In this document: in pieces, positions 7,859-16,135 of the stretch
Position numbering within the stretch: the stretch's first letter is position 1
Layout: each line of letters begins with the position of its first letter
Source: Clostridia bacterium
Lineage (GTDB): Bacteria; Bacillota; Peptococcia; DRI-13; SM3-B62
Direction of reading: 5' to 3'
Length of the DNA: 57,375 nt
Assembly (NCBI GenBank): GCA_018433675.1
Contig: JAHDQS010000044.1
Location: 1 to 57,375, forward strand
Made by a program: the position numbers and the translations under genes
Notes under the pieces: generated by a model
What the model was told of the DNA's origin: nothing
What the model saw: only the letters and a program-made list of their open reading frames with translations
Database searches by the model: none

Positions 7859-7880
7859 CAATATGTAAATTTGCAAAAAT

Positions 7881-7920
7881 ATTTTATAGGAGCCGATAAG
7901 AATGCCGGCTCCTATAAAAT
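7881..7920 (+). terminator. Perfect 15-bp hairpin terminator
   Basis: ATTTTATAGGAGCCG (7881-7895) pairs exactly with CGGCTCCTATAAAAT (7906-7920). The A/T ends allow it to work in both directions. Confidence 0.75.
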
Positions 7921-7952
7921 AAGTAAGATTCGGAGATATATTATGAGGAATT

Positions 7953-8075
7953 GGAGAACAACAATCGGATAGACTTGGCGGTCGCGGCCAGCTCGCCCAA
8001 GCATAATATATGTGCTATGTAAGGTCCAGCCATCGCTTTAAGACTGGCGGGCATCGGAAACACGGACCGTTAGAC
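7953..8075 (+). repeat. attC remnant (3' part preserved)
   Basis: The right side matches the family: GCTCGCCCAAGC, CCATCGCTTTAAG, GGGCATCGGAAACAC, spacer ggacc and core GTTAGAC (8069-8075). The left side (GAGAAC, then AACAATCGGATAG) keeps a core-like AAC but lacks the arm GTGTTTCC needed to pair. It is probably a deletion or recombination scar that has lost function. Confidence 0.55.
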
Positions 8076-8113
8076 GAAAACGGCTCCAAAATAAAAACAA
8101 CAGGGGATTAAAC

Positions 8114-8860
8114 ATGAGTAAAATTCAAGGATATATTGAAAAATTAAAAAGTCTGGAAGATTGGGACGAATATCTAATGCAAGAATCAGCTTTGCCAGGA
8201 CCGCGAGGCAATTTAGAATTAATAAAAGCTGTAGCAGAAGTTGGAGAAGAGAAAACTTTTTTGCATTTGCTCAGTTTTACTCCAGATAAAGCCCCTGTAA
8301 ACACGCAACAAGAATTTTTAGCTTGTTGCGGAACTGTGGGATTAGGCAAACTTGTAGAAGAAGGAAAGGTTAAATATCTTGAGAAATTGCGGGTGCTAGC
8401 TTCGGACCCAAGATGGAGGACGCGTGAAAGTGTGGCAATGGCACTTCAGATGTACGGAGAAGGGCATATGGAAGAACTGACAATCGAAATGGGGAAATGG
8501 GCAAAAGGAAACAGCTACGAAAAAAGAGCAGTAGCAGCTGCACTCTGTGAACCGAAATTATTAAAGCATAAGGAACAAGCATCAAGAGTGCTACAAATAC
8601 TTGACAATATCACATATTCAATAAAGGAAATTCAAGATAGAAAAGATGAAGGATTTAAAGCATTAAAAAAGGGAATGGCTTACTGTTGGAGTGTTGCCAT
8701 TGTTGGATATCCTGATGAAGGAAAACAAATATTTGAAAAATGGATATCATGTACTGATAAAGATATTAAATGGATTATAAAAGAAAATCTCAAAAAACAA
8801 CGATTAAAAAAAATGGATCAAAACTGGACAGAATTTATGCAAGAAAGGATAGTAAAATAA
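8114..8860 (+). CDS. HEAT-repeat / DNA-alkylation-repair-like protein
   Basis: 248 residues, nearly all helix, with HEAT-like units such as LRVLASDPRWRTRESVAMALQMYGE (residues about 93-118), followed by further helix pairs. The segment DPRWRTRESVA resembles AlkD-type and other HEAT proteins, but I see no clear catalytic residues. It starts 39 nt after the attC-like core at 8069 and so looks like a cassette gene, though no attC follows it. The function is unknown; protein or DNA binding is likely. Confidence 0.7.
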   Translation: MSKIQGYIEKLKSLEDWDEYLMQESALPGPRGNLELIKAVAEVGEEKTFLHLLSFTPDKAPVNTQQEFLACCGTVGLGKLVEEGKVKYLEKLRVLASDPRWRTRESVAMALQMYGEGHMEELTIEMGKWAKGNSYEKRAVAAALCEPKLLKHKEQASRVLQILDNITYSIKEIQDRKDEGFKALKKGMAYCWSVAIVGYPDEGKQIFEKWISCTDKDIKWIIKENLKKQRLKKMDQNWTEFMQERIVK

Positions 8861-8872
8861 AGGTCGTCGTAA

Positions 8873-9152
8873 TCAAATAAACCAGCCAATCCCTGTTCCG
8901 GAACCATAAATAATTTCATGGATTTCAAGATTATTCTCATGAATATGGTCGCCAATTTCGCATTCAGGGTTAATCTTAACTAAATGGCAACTGAGTTGCA
9001 TGTTTGTTTTTTCTCTTCTTAAAAATATCTTTAATGCTAACTTCCTGGAATTTAGGATGTTCTTTCCATTCCAAATCATCAATATTTTTGACTTCTTCAG
9101 ATGTAATAACTTTTCCCATTTCAAAGAACTCAAAGCAATTTTTATTATCCAT
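8873..9152 (-). pseudogene. Cupin-fold protein, frameshifted and truncated
   Basis: From ATG 9152 (AAGGAGA upstream) the frame reads MDNKNCFEFFEMGKVITSEEV and continues to the segment SIKDIF. Near 9020 it must shift to reach MQLSCHLVKINPECEIGDHIHENNLEIHEII, the first cupin motif with its HIHENNLE metal ligands. It then stops at 8873 after IYGSGTG, before the second cupin motif. So it has both a frameshift and a lost C-terminus. Confidence 0.75.
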
Positions 9153-9300
9153 TTCTATCGTCTCCTTACTTGAAGTTGCCTAAATCAAATAAGGAAGGAG
9201 ATTAACTTAAATAATCGGACTTTGTGTCTTGACAATGGGGGGCATTATAATTGACCTTTATGAGACAATAATTTATTAAGGATTTAGGAGGAATCAATTT

Positions 9301-9590
9301 ATGGCTGCATATCTTGTTGTTAGAGTGGATATTAAGAATTGGGAAGAATACAAAAATATTTGAATGTTACCCCAGCAATAATCGAGAAGTTTGGAGGAAA
9401 AGCTCTTGTCAAAGCAGGAGAAATGGTAACACTTGAGGGCCCAGAAGAAAAGAGAAGAATTGTTATTCTTGAATTTCCTACAATGGAAAAAGCCAAGGAA
9501 TGGTACAATTCTACGGAATACCAAGAGGCAAGGAAACTCCGTGAAGGGGCAGCAATTGGTGAAATTGTAGCAATAAACGGTATAAAATAG
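9301..9590 (+). pseudogene. DUF1330-family protein, one-base frameshift
   Basis: ATG 9301 with AGGAGGAAT upstream gives MAAYLVVRVDIKNWEEYKN and then TGA. The next frame supplies KYLNVTPAIIEKFGGKALVKAGE and EFPTMEKAKEWYNSTEYQEA, the ferredoxin-like DUF1330 core, to 9590. A single A missing from the run at 9352-9356 explains it. The intact protein would be about 96 residues. Its enzymatic role is not established. Confidence 0.85.
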
Positions 9591-9902
9591 AGCACATATT
9601 TAATACAAATATCAGCACATAACATACTCCAACAGAGATTTAAGAGGCGGATGTAATAAAAATATTTGGTCAACATTTCGGTTGCAAAGCAGGCCATAAT
9701 GCCGGAACTTCACAAACCCGCCAGGGAAGACATGCTGGAAAAACCAAACGACTTTCCGTCAAAGCGGGTAATTCTCGAATTGTTGATAGCCACCCTGTGC
9801 GTATACCTACCGAGATTGCGGACTACATGTTTTGGAGACTGAAACGGCTTTTAAAAAACAATACATTTCTTCGTATAAAGGCTATTGACAAGAGAAGCAA
9901 AA
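9591..9902 (+). other. Gene-free stretch, probably transposon debris
   Basis: No intact gene is seen in these 312 bases. A broken reading on the plus strand gives MPELHKPAREDMLEKPND, which is not in a supported gene. The region directly adjoins the IS91-type transposase remnant, so I regard it as decayed mobile-element sequence. Confidence 0.35.
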
Positions 9903-10163
9903 TTACCGGAGTAAGGCCGATGGTTGCGCCGAGATATTTGGATTTCTCGCCAGCTCCATAAGCGTATGATTTACCGCTCGAATCAAGAGCGAACAAAGCA
10001 GGTTCTGGTTGTACAAAACGAGGGAATTTAGCCCATGCGGAACTGTAAGCACCACATGGAAATAGCCTACCGGCAATAACTTCTTTAACTGGGCTTGAAC
10101 CCAGTCTTCCTGCACAGCATGTTGATACTTGTGACAGATTGGTCGGAGAATCTTTTCAGGTAA
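9903..10163 (-). pseudogene. IS91-family (Y2) transposase N-terminal remnant
   Basis: The segment KKLLPVGYFHVVLTVPHGLN followed by LYNQNLLCSLLIRAVNHTLMELA is characteristic of the start of IS91/IS801-type transposases, just after their zinc-binding domain. That domain is corrupted here: ICHKYQ stands where a cysteine cluster is expected. No catalytic domain follows. It is a fragment only. Confidence 0.7.
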
Positions 10164-10192
10164 AGCACCAACCGCTACGTGTGGGTGAGGGC

Positions 10193-10318
10193 ATGATGAA
10201 GATGAAAAAACCATTTTCAATTACTTGCCTATCTTTTTTTATACTTCTTTGCTTTTCCCTGCCTGGATGCGGCAGTAAAGGTGAGTCCGCCGATTCCGAA
10301 ATAGGGGAAAGTAGTTGA
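10193..10318 (+). pseudogene. N-terminal fragment of a lipoprotein gene
   Basis: 41 codons: a signal peptide with lipobox (CFSLPGC), then GSKGESADSEIGESS and stop. The lipidation site is intact but almost no mature protein is left. Most likely it is the start of a lipoprotein gene cut off by rearrangement. It faces the convergent cupin gene 3 bases on. Confidence 0.4.
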
Positions 10319-10321
10319 TTA

Positions 10322-10819
10322 TTACCCGTGTTTCTCTTCAGCATCCCTTTTTGTTTCATGTAATGTGCCATGCGGATGCTCAGGCGGCGCATAAATAGAG
10401 TACAGTTTAAGCGGTTTATTACCTGTATTAATTAGATTGTGCCATTTACCGGCAGGAATAATTACTGCGTAGTCATCAAAGACATTTCTTTGAAAATCCA
10501 AGCAGTCTTTTCTATCCCCCATTTTAATAAGTCCCTGACCTTCTTCGATGCGTATAAACTGGTCAACGTCCGGATGTCTTTCTAGTCCTATATCCTCGCC
10601 AACCCTGATGCTCATTAATGTAAGCTGTAAATAGCAACCTGTCCATAATGCTATGCGAAAATAGTTGTTTTGCTTGGTAGCTTCTTCAATATTAAACACA
10701 AAAGGCTCCGGACCATAATCCTTCAGTGGGATGAGTTGGTGATGGTAGTTTGGGTAATTTGTTGGTGGGTTATACCAGTATGGATATGGATATGGGTAGG
10801 CGTTATAATAATTGTACAT
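10322..10819 (-). CDS. Cupin-domain protein with Tyr/Pro-rich N-terminus
   Basis: 165 residues from the ATG at 10819 (GGAAAG upstream; ATG 10837 would sit on that site). The head is MYNYYNAYPYPYPYWYNPP. A full cupin barrel follows: motif 1 around VGEDIGLERHPDVDQFIRIEEG (His and Asp/Glu ligands) and motif 2 around VIIPAGKWHNLINTG. The tail contains PPEHPHGTLHETKRDAEEKH. Related cupins are frequent in spore-forming Firmicutes. The ligand is unknown. Confidence 0.85.
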   Translation of the reverse strand: MYNYYNAYPYPYPYWYNPPTNYPNYHHQLIPLKDYGPEPFVFNIEEATKQNNYFRIALWTGCYLQLTLMSIRVGEDIGLERHPDVDQFIRIEEGQGLIKMGDRKDCLDFQRNVFDDYAVIIPAGKWHNLINTGNKPLKLYSIYAPPEHPHGTLHETKRDAEEKHG

Positions 10820-10904
10820 ATTACACTTTCCTTTCATAAGTTTGTTTATTGCATTATATTCTCCACTTTAGTAGTTGTGTGTTATTTATAGAGGTGATGC
10901 CATC

Positions 10905-10940
10905 ATGTAACAGCATGTTCTTGCGAGGCACGCGGATTCT
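10905..10940 (+). repeat. attC remnant (5' arm only)
   Basis: ATGTAAC, agc, then ATGTTCTTGCGAGGCACGCGGA parallels the 5' part of attC5 (GTACAAC, aaa, GTGTTCCCGCGAGGACGCGGA). No matching 3' half follows. It suggests that the cassette array once reached at least this point. Confidence 0.4.
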
Positions 10941-10997
10941 GTTTGTGATGTATTAGAAACGCTGAAATTTGATAAAACAATGGAAGGGAATACCAAT

Positions 10998-11468
10998 ATG
11001 AAAGCAAAAAAAACAGCGATCATTACCATTGGGGTAATATTTATTTCAATTTTAATAAGTCTGTTTTATCAAGATGTATGGGATAAAAACGCAAAGTTAT
11101 TAAAAGAAAAAATGTTATCGATTGAAGAAACTGTTGAAATTGTATATTTATCCGATATAACACCATTTGAATGGGATGTGGTATATTCGTTTTATCCGTA
11201 TACGTCAAAGGAGAAGGTGTATGATGTGGTTGGCTATAAATGGGATAGCATAAGCGAAACAGTTAGTGAAGGAATGAATCAAATAGTTTTTTTAAAAGAT
11301 GGGAAAGTGGTTTGTTACTTATATGGTTATCCTGTTAATAATGGATATGGTATGGTTTTCACCGGCAGAGATCATAAAAACGTTGCTGCTATGCTTGAAT
11401 TAGGGGATAATACAGCTTTTCAGGTAACCAGAGCTGAGGGCATCCTTTATTTGAAAAATATCGAATAA
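10998..11468 (+). CDS. Hypothetical protein with N-terminal membrane anchor
   Basis: 156 residues. ATG 10998 follows GGAAGGGAA by 7 nt. One transmembrane or signal-anchor helix (residues about 6-23, AIITIGVIFISILISLF) precedes a soluble outside domain rich in beta strand (EIVYLSDI, MNQIVFLKDGKVVCYLYGYP). I do not recognise the family. Confidence 0.65.
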   Translation: MKAKKTAIITIGVIFISILISLFYQDVWDKNAKLLKEKMLSIEETVEIVYLSDITPFEWDVVYSFYPYTSKEKVYDVVGYKWDSISETVSEGMNQIVFLKDGKVVCYLYGYPVNNGYGMVFTGRDHKNVAAMLELGDNTAFQVTRAEGILYLKNIE

Positions 11469-11488
11469 GTAATATGAGGTAAGGCGCT

Positions 11489-11803
11489 TTGGATACATCA
11501 ACTTTGATCGCTGTATATTTACCGATATATATCGTGTTATTTATAGTCGTGCCGCAACAAATGGAAATGAAAAAAGCCGTATTATTAAAAATGAAAAAGC
11601 GAAAAGGTGTGATAGTTATGACAAATGAAGTAATCAAAAAGTACATAGGAAAGGTTTGCAAGATATCTACCGGTTCATTTGGCACAAATGTGACAGGCAA
11701 GATAATAGATGTTAATGAAAACTGGCTAGAGGTTCAGACGAAAAAGGGCAGCGAACTTATAAACGCAGACTTTGTCCAAAACATCAAAATTAAGGACATT
11801 TAA
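11489..11803 (+). CDS. DUF6897-like small protein with N-terminal helix
   Basis: 104 residues if TTG 11489 is used (GAGGT upstream). The first 24 residues are a hydrophobic segment. The rest (KKYIGKVCKISTGSFGTNVTGKI, then NWLEVQTKKGSELINADFVQNIKI) is an SH3-like small beta barrel of the DUF6897 type. A shorter start at the internal ATG 11620 would give only the barrel and is a real alternative. It lies 13 nt before the flavoprotein gene. Confidence 0.6.
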   Translation: MDTSTLIAVYLPIYIVLFIVVPQQMEMKKAVLLKMKKRKGVIVMTNEVIKKYIGKVCKISTGSFGTNVTGKIIDVNENWLEVQTKKGSELINADFVQNIKIKDI

Positions 11804-11815
11804 GGAGTATAATCG

Positions 11816-12880
11816 ATGTATGATATAGCGATTATTGGGGCGGGACCGGCGGGAGCCACTTTTGCACGTTTAATAGGGACAAAGTATAAGGTACTCCTTT
11901 TAGACAAAAGAGAACTATTAAATAATGAAGCCGGCTCCTTAGAAAAATGTTGCGGTGGGTTAATTGCACCTGATGCACAGCGTATGCTTGGAAAATTAGG
12001 GTTGGGCATACCGCAAAATGTTCTGGTTGGCCCACAGCTCTTTACTGTGAGAACAATAGACATGCAGCAAGATATTGAGAGGTATTATCAGAGACATTAT
12101 ATAAACATTAACAGAGAAAAGTTTGATAGGTGGATGGTATCATTGCTGCCATCATCGGTTCATGTTGCGTGTGGCGCATTATTTGTAAGGTATTACTTTG
12201 AAGATGGAGTATTTAAAATTCATTTTAGGAACAATGGTAAGGAGTATATAGAAAGAGCAAAGTATTTAATAGGAGCAGACGGGGCATTTTCGATTTTGCG
12301 AAGGCAGTTGCTGCCGGAACCTTTTCAGAAAACATACATTTCAATTCAGGAATGGTTCCAAGTAAAGAATCAACAACCCTATTTTTCCGCTATTTTCGAT
12401 GATGAAATATCTGACTTCTATTCGTGGACTATCCCGAAAGAGGAATATATTTTGCTGGGAACAGCAGTTTTGCCAGAAAAAAATACAACTCAAAAGCTAG
12501 AGTTGTTGAAGAAAAGGTTAACAAAGTATGGATTTGAATTTCAAAACAGGAAAAAAAGACACGGGGCTTTTATTTTGCGTCCAAGCAGTGCAAAACAAAT
12601 ATGTCTTGGGCGGGGTAATCTTGCCCTAATAGGCGAAGCGGCAGGTTTAATCAGTCCGACCTCTGCCGAAGGATTTAGTTATGCATTCCGCAGTGCTTTA
12701 GCCTTAGCGCAAAGCATTCAGGAGGGTCCCGATAACTTGGCAGAGCAATACCTGAAGAATACCAAGGAACTTAGGATGAATATTACTATTAAGAATATGA
12801 AAGCGCCGTTTATGTATAACGCCTTCTTAAGAAAAGCAGCAATGAAATCCGGATTACTGAGTATGGATATTTATGCGTAA
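11816..12880 (+). CDS. FAD-dependent oxidoreductase, geranylgeranyl reductase type
   Basis: 354 residues. It has the N-terminal FAD-binding GAGPAGATFARLI (residues about 8-20), a CCGG motif in SLEKCCGGLIAPDA (about 42-55) typical of this family, YLIGADGAFSILRR mid-protein, and LIGEAAGLISPTSAEGFSYAF near residue 280. Relatives reduce double bonds of prenyl chains or act as lycopene-cyclase-like flavoproteins. The substrate here is unknown. The upstream AAGGAG supports the start. Confidence 0.88.
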   Translation: MYDIAIIGAGPAGATFARLIGTKYKVLLLDKRELLNNEAGSLEKCCGGLIAPDAQRMLGKLGLGIPQNVLVGPQLFTVRTIDMQQDIERYYQRHYININREKFDRWMVSLLPSSVHVACGALFVRYYFEDGVFKIHFRNNGKEYIERAKYLIGADGAFSILRRQLLPEPFQKTYISIQEWFQVKNQQPYFSAIFDDEISDFYSWTIPKEEYILLGTAVLPEKNTTQKLELLKKRLTKYGFEFQNRKKRHGAFILRPSSAKQICLGRGNLALIGEAAGLISPTSAEGFSYAFRSALALAQSIQEGPDNLAEQYLKNTKELRMNITIKNMKAPFMYNAFLRKAAMKSGLLSMDIYA

Positions 12881-12962
12881 GCAGTTGCACTTTGAGCCGA
12901 AGAAAAGATAGCGATTTTTTAGCCGGAGACCACAGTATCATACGAGGGGGGCATAGATAGGG

Positions 12963-13257
12963 ATGGGAGAAAATACAACTGTGCAGAAAAGAGAAAGGAT
13001 TATTTGGCTTTCGGTATGTACATTTATTATAGTGATTGCTTTACTTGCAGTATTAAGCTATCATAAAAAACTAAACAATTTAAATCTGCAACTTACAGCC
13101 CTTGAAGAAAGTGAAACCGCTTTTTGTGATTTCTGACAAATGGGTCTTGGCATATTTTGAGGATGGTCATATAGGGGGTAATATGCTACTTCGTTTTAGT
13201 GCGAAAAACGAAAATATTTCCTGGGAAGTAATCGATTCTTACTTATTGGGGGAATAA
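12963..13257 (+). pseudogene. Membrane-anchored small protein, frameshifted
   Basis: ATG 12963 begins a protein with one membrane helix (IIWLSVCTFIIVIALLAVLSY) and a short coiled segment (KKLNNLNLQLTALEESE), then reaches TGA at about 13134. The neighbouring frame reads VISDKWVLAYFEDGHIGGNM and continues to TAA at 13257, just before the methyltransferase. Joined, it is about 97 residues with an extracytoplasmic domain. The family is unknown. Confidence 0.55.
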
Positions 13258-13261
13258 TTCG

Positions 13262-13963
13262 GTGATACGTCCAAGATGGTATTATGATGAGTTTAAACAA
13301 TTTACTGTAGATTACACAGATATTGAAGAGGTTCAATCCTATGATTTAAATATGCAGAGGTTAAGGGATATCAAAAAGGAATTCAAGCTTATTCGAGATA
13401 TTCTTAAAATAAGCGAAAATGACGTGGTGCTCGAAATAGGAACAGGGACAGGAGAGTTGGCTCTTGATTTTTCCATGTATTGCAAAAGGGTTGTCGCTGT
13501 GGATGTGTCGGAAAGGATGATTGAATTTGCACGAACCAAGGCGGCAAAACGAAAGATTGAGAATCTTGAGTTCTGCCATGGGGGATTTTTGACGTATGAA
13601 TGTAATGAGGAATCATTTGACGCAGTCATTAGCCAGTTAGCGCTGCATCATCTTAACGACTTTTGGAAAATGATAGCCTTGAGAAGGATTTACAAAATGC
13701 TAAAAAAAGGGGGAAGATTCTATCTGCGTGATGTGGTCTTCCCCACATATGTCCAGGATTACGATGACTACTTTGGAAACATAATCAATGAAACAAGAAA
13801 AACCGCCGGAGAAAAGATAGGCAGTGATATCGAGACTCATATCAAAGATGAGTTTTCTACACTGGATTGGATTATGGAGGGTTTACTTAAAAGCGTAGGA
13901 TTTAAAATCGAGGAAATGGGATATTTTGATGGATTTATTGCAACTTATGCATGCAAAAAGTAA
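13262..13963 (+). CDS. Class I SAM-dependent methyltransferase
   Basis: 233 residues from GTG 13262. Motif I is VVLEIGTGTGELALDF (residues about 55-70), followed by the acidic residue of motif II in VVAVDVSERMIEFAR and motif IV in FDAVISQLALHHL. It looks like a small-molecule methyltransferase of the ubiE/Methyltransf_11 type. The substrate cannot be told. It converges on the sigma-54 activator gene, 14 nt apart. Confidence 0.9.
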   Translation: MIRPRWYYDEFKQFTVDYTDIEEVQSYDLNMQRLRDIKKEFKLIRDILKISENDVVLEIGTGTGELALDFSMYCKRVVAVDVSERMIEFARTKAAKRKIENLEFCHGGFLTYECNEESFDAVISQLALHHLNDFWKMIALRRIYKMLKKGGRFYLRDVVFPTYVQDYDDYFGNIINETRKTAGEKIGSDIETHIKDEFSTLDWIMEGLLKSVGFKIEEMGYFDGFIATYACKK

Positions 13964-13977
13964 GCATTGTTCCAATT

Positions 13978-15843
13978 TCAGTTCAAATTCAACTTTTTCA
14001 TTCTGCGCCACAGTGTTGAGCGATTAATTCCCAAAATGGCTGCCGCATTTCCCAAGTTGCCGTTAGCTTGCTGGATTGCATCCATTATTTCCTTTTCCTG
14101 ATTTTTTTCACGTATTTGAAAAGGCGTAGGCGAAGCAGTGACCGGTTGTGAGGAAAAGCTGCGGGAGTCGAGTAACCGTTCGATCTGGCTTTGTGTAATG
14201 ACTGAGTTTTTTGTGGTTGCAACGATACGGTCTGCAAGGTTATTGACTTCTCGGACATTACCGCGCCATTGGTAGCGGTTAAGAAAGGAAACAGCATCAT
14301 CACTGAGCGAGATATTGAGACCGGTAATTTTCAAAAAATGCTTTAACAGTATTATCGCGTCTGCTTCCCGTTCGCGAAGAGGTGGGATTGTCAGGTTCAA
14401 GACATTAAGTCGATAGTAAAGGTCCTCCCGGAATTTTCCCTGTTCTACCAGTTCTTGCAGATTACGGTTAGTGGCTGCAATAACTCGTACATCAACAGGG
14501 ATAATTTTTTGACTTCCGAGCCGCACAATATATTTTTCCTGCAATACACGCAACAGTCTGCCTTGACTTGAATAGCTTGTTTCGGAAATTTCGTCAAGGA
14601 AAATGGTGCCGCCATGGGCTGCTTCAAAAAGACCAGCTCTTCCCTTGCGTTTTGCCCCGGTGAAAGCGCCTTCAACATAACCAAACAACTCGCTTTCTAA
14701 GAGAGTTTCCGGTAATGCAGCGCAATTAACCGCTACAAAAGCACCTTTGCGACGATTACCGGCGTTATGGATGCTTTGGGCAAACATTTCTTTGCCGCTG
14801 CCTGTTTCTCCGATAATCAAAACACTTGCATCGGTTTTAGCATAGTTTTTGCCGATACGGATGGTTTCCTGCAGCGTAGGACTTTGCCCAATGATGTCAT
14901 TGAAGTGAAAACGAGCAATGTGGCTGTTACGGACATTGGTTTCCCTGCGAATATGTGTTTCCAGGGATTCAATGTGGGATGGTTCGTGTAATGTATAAAT
15001 GACTCCGTTCTCCCGTTTGCCTTGTATAACAGGAGTGCGAGTTACTAGGATCTGGTTTCCGTTGATGCTGATTAAAGTGTCTTCTCCATCCGGTGTGTCT
15101 TCAGGGAAATAGTCATTTATTGCTTTCCCAATAGCAACAGGGGGAGGTACTTGCAGCATCCGAGCTGCATTTGTATTGACCAGGGTGATTTTACCTTTTA
15201 AATCTACAGATATGACACCCTCGCCGATGCTATCAAGCAACCGGTTTAAGAAACCCTGCCTGGTAGCCTCTACTTCAACAGCATCTTGCACTTGTTTAAT
15301 ATCGTGGATCGCATAACCCATACTTTCAGGCCCCACAACAAGAGGAATCGCCTTTGCGGGGATTCCTAATTCGTTGGCCATTCGGCAGGTGAGAGCACCG
15401 CCAAGGATATATTGGGCTCCTCGCAGCACGGCATCTCGGATGGTATTTTCCAGCTTTGTGAACGGAACCATAAGATAGCCAATAATACGTATGGAATAGA
15501 GTTGCTCGAAAATACTCAATCCGGAGATGTCTACGTTATTTGTAATAACCGCCACTGTTGCTCCGGAAAGATCGGTCTGTTCGAGTGAGCGGATAACATC
15601 ATAGCCGGTTACCTGGATTTGTACGACATGAAGATTCGGAAATTTCTGACGTATAGATGCTGCCGTATTACCTCTTCCTGCTACAATTTCGATACCATCC
15701 TTCAGTTTCCGTTCTACTAAAGGAAGTGGATCGTAAGGGTCAGAAAACTCGAAATATATTTCCGGATAGACTCTGGTGTAATACCTGCGCTGTTCTTCAT
15801 CCATTGAGTCTCGTGGAATCAAAAATAGTACCTTTTTAGCCAT
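13978..15843 (-). CDS. PrpR-type sigma-54-dependent transcriptional activator
   Basis: 621 residues from ATG 15843 (GGGAG upstream; the longer reading to 15969 runs into the binding-site region). Domains in order: PrpR_N ligand sensor (residues about 1-190), PAS (about 205-300, GVISVDLKGKITLVN), AAA+ (about 320-550) with Walker A GETGSGKE, the sigma-54 contact GAFTGAK and Walker B GGTIFLDEI, and a Fis-type helix-turn-helix at the end (LGNAAAILGINRSTLWRRM). PrpR of enterobacteria senses 2-methylcitrate. Here the gene is divergent from citrate lyase genes, so a citrate-like effector is likely. It probably drives all three -24/-12 promoters of this window. Confidence 0.93.
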   Translation of the reverse strand: MAKKVLFLIPRDSMDEEQRRYYTRVYPEIYFEFSDPYDPLPLVERKLKDGIEIVAGRGNTAASIRQKFPNLHVVQIQVTGYDVIRSLEQTDLSGATVAVITNNVDISGLSIFEQLYSIRIIGYLMVPFTKLENTIRDAVLRGAQYILGGALTCRMANELGIPAKAIPLVVGPESMGYAIHDIKQVQDAVEVEATRQGFLNRLLDSIGEGVISVDLKGKITLVNTNAARMLQVPPPVAIGKAINDYFPEDTPDGEDTLISINGNQILVTRTPVIQGKRENGVIYTLHEPSHIESLETHIRRETNVRNSHIARFHFNDIIGQSPTLQETIRIGKNYAKTDASVLIIGETGSGKEMFAQSIHNAGNRRKGAFVAVNCAALPETLLESELFGYVEGAFTGAKRKGRAGLFEAAHGGTIFLDEISETSYSSQGRLLRVLQEKYIVRLGSQKIIPVDVRVIAATNRNLQELVEQGKFREDLYYRLNVLNLTIPPLREREADAIILLKHFLKITGLNISLSDDAVSFLNRYQWRGNVREVNNLADRIVATTKNSVITQSQIERLLDSRSFSSQPVTASPTPFQIREKNQEKEIMDAIQQANGNLGNAAAILGINRSTLWRRMKKLNLN

Positions 15844-15911
15844 TTTCAAAACTCCCGTTTTTATTCTCGTATCGACTTCGTTAGATAATACTGTATCAGA
15901 AAAATGGTGCA

Positions 15912-15951
15912 GTTGCAATAACATGCAACAATAAATTGCAATAAAAGCAAC
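15912..15951. promoter_or_regulatory. Putative activator binding sites upstream of citC
   Basis: GTTGCA-N6-TGCAAC (15912-15929) is a perfect inverted repeat, followed by ATTGCAATAAAAGCAAC (15935-15951). These sit 120-165 bp upstream of the -24/-12 promoter, a usual distance for sigma-54 enhancer sites. Similar boxes precede the other two promoters. Confidence 0.65.
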
Positions 15952-16073
15952 AAAATTTCGTGCTGACACAAAATATCAGCTATAATGGCCTAATCTGCAA
16001 ATTCCCTTATGCGCCTTTGCGTTTTTTGCTGTAGGTTTCAATAAAACACTGTATTTCAGTCTTTTATTCAGCA

Positions 16074-16089
16074 TGGCACACAACTTGCA
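16074..16089 (+). promoter_or_regulatory. Sigma-54 (-24/-12) promoter of the cit operon
   Basis: TGGCAC, five bases, TTGCA is an exact match to the sigma-54 consensus, with GG and GC 12 bp apart. Transcription should start near 16100, leaving about 35 nt of leader before citC. Confidence 0.85.
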
Positions 16090-16135
16090 ATACTCTGTTG
16101 AAGAAGAATATTTTCTGCAGAAAGGATATTCGTCG

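Noticed and set aside
15844-15969. Longer N-terminus for the PrpR-type activator
   Set aside because: It would cover the TGCAA enhancer boxes, has no ribosome site, and PrpR_N begins at MAKKVLFLIPRD.
16073-16135. Longer N-terminus for CitC
   Set aside because: The extension overlaps the -24/-12 promoter and lies upstream of the expected transcription start.
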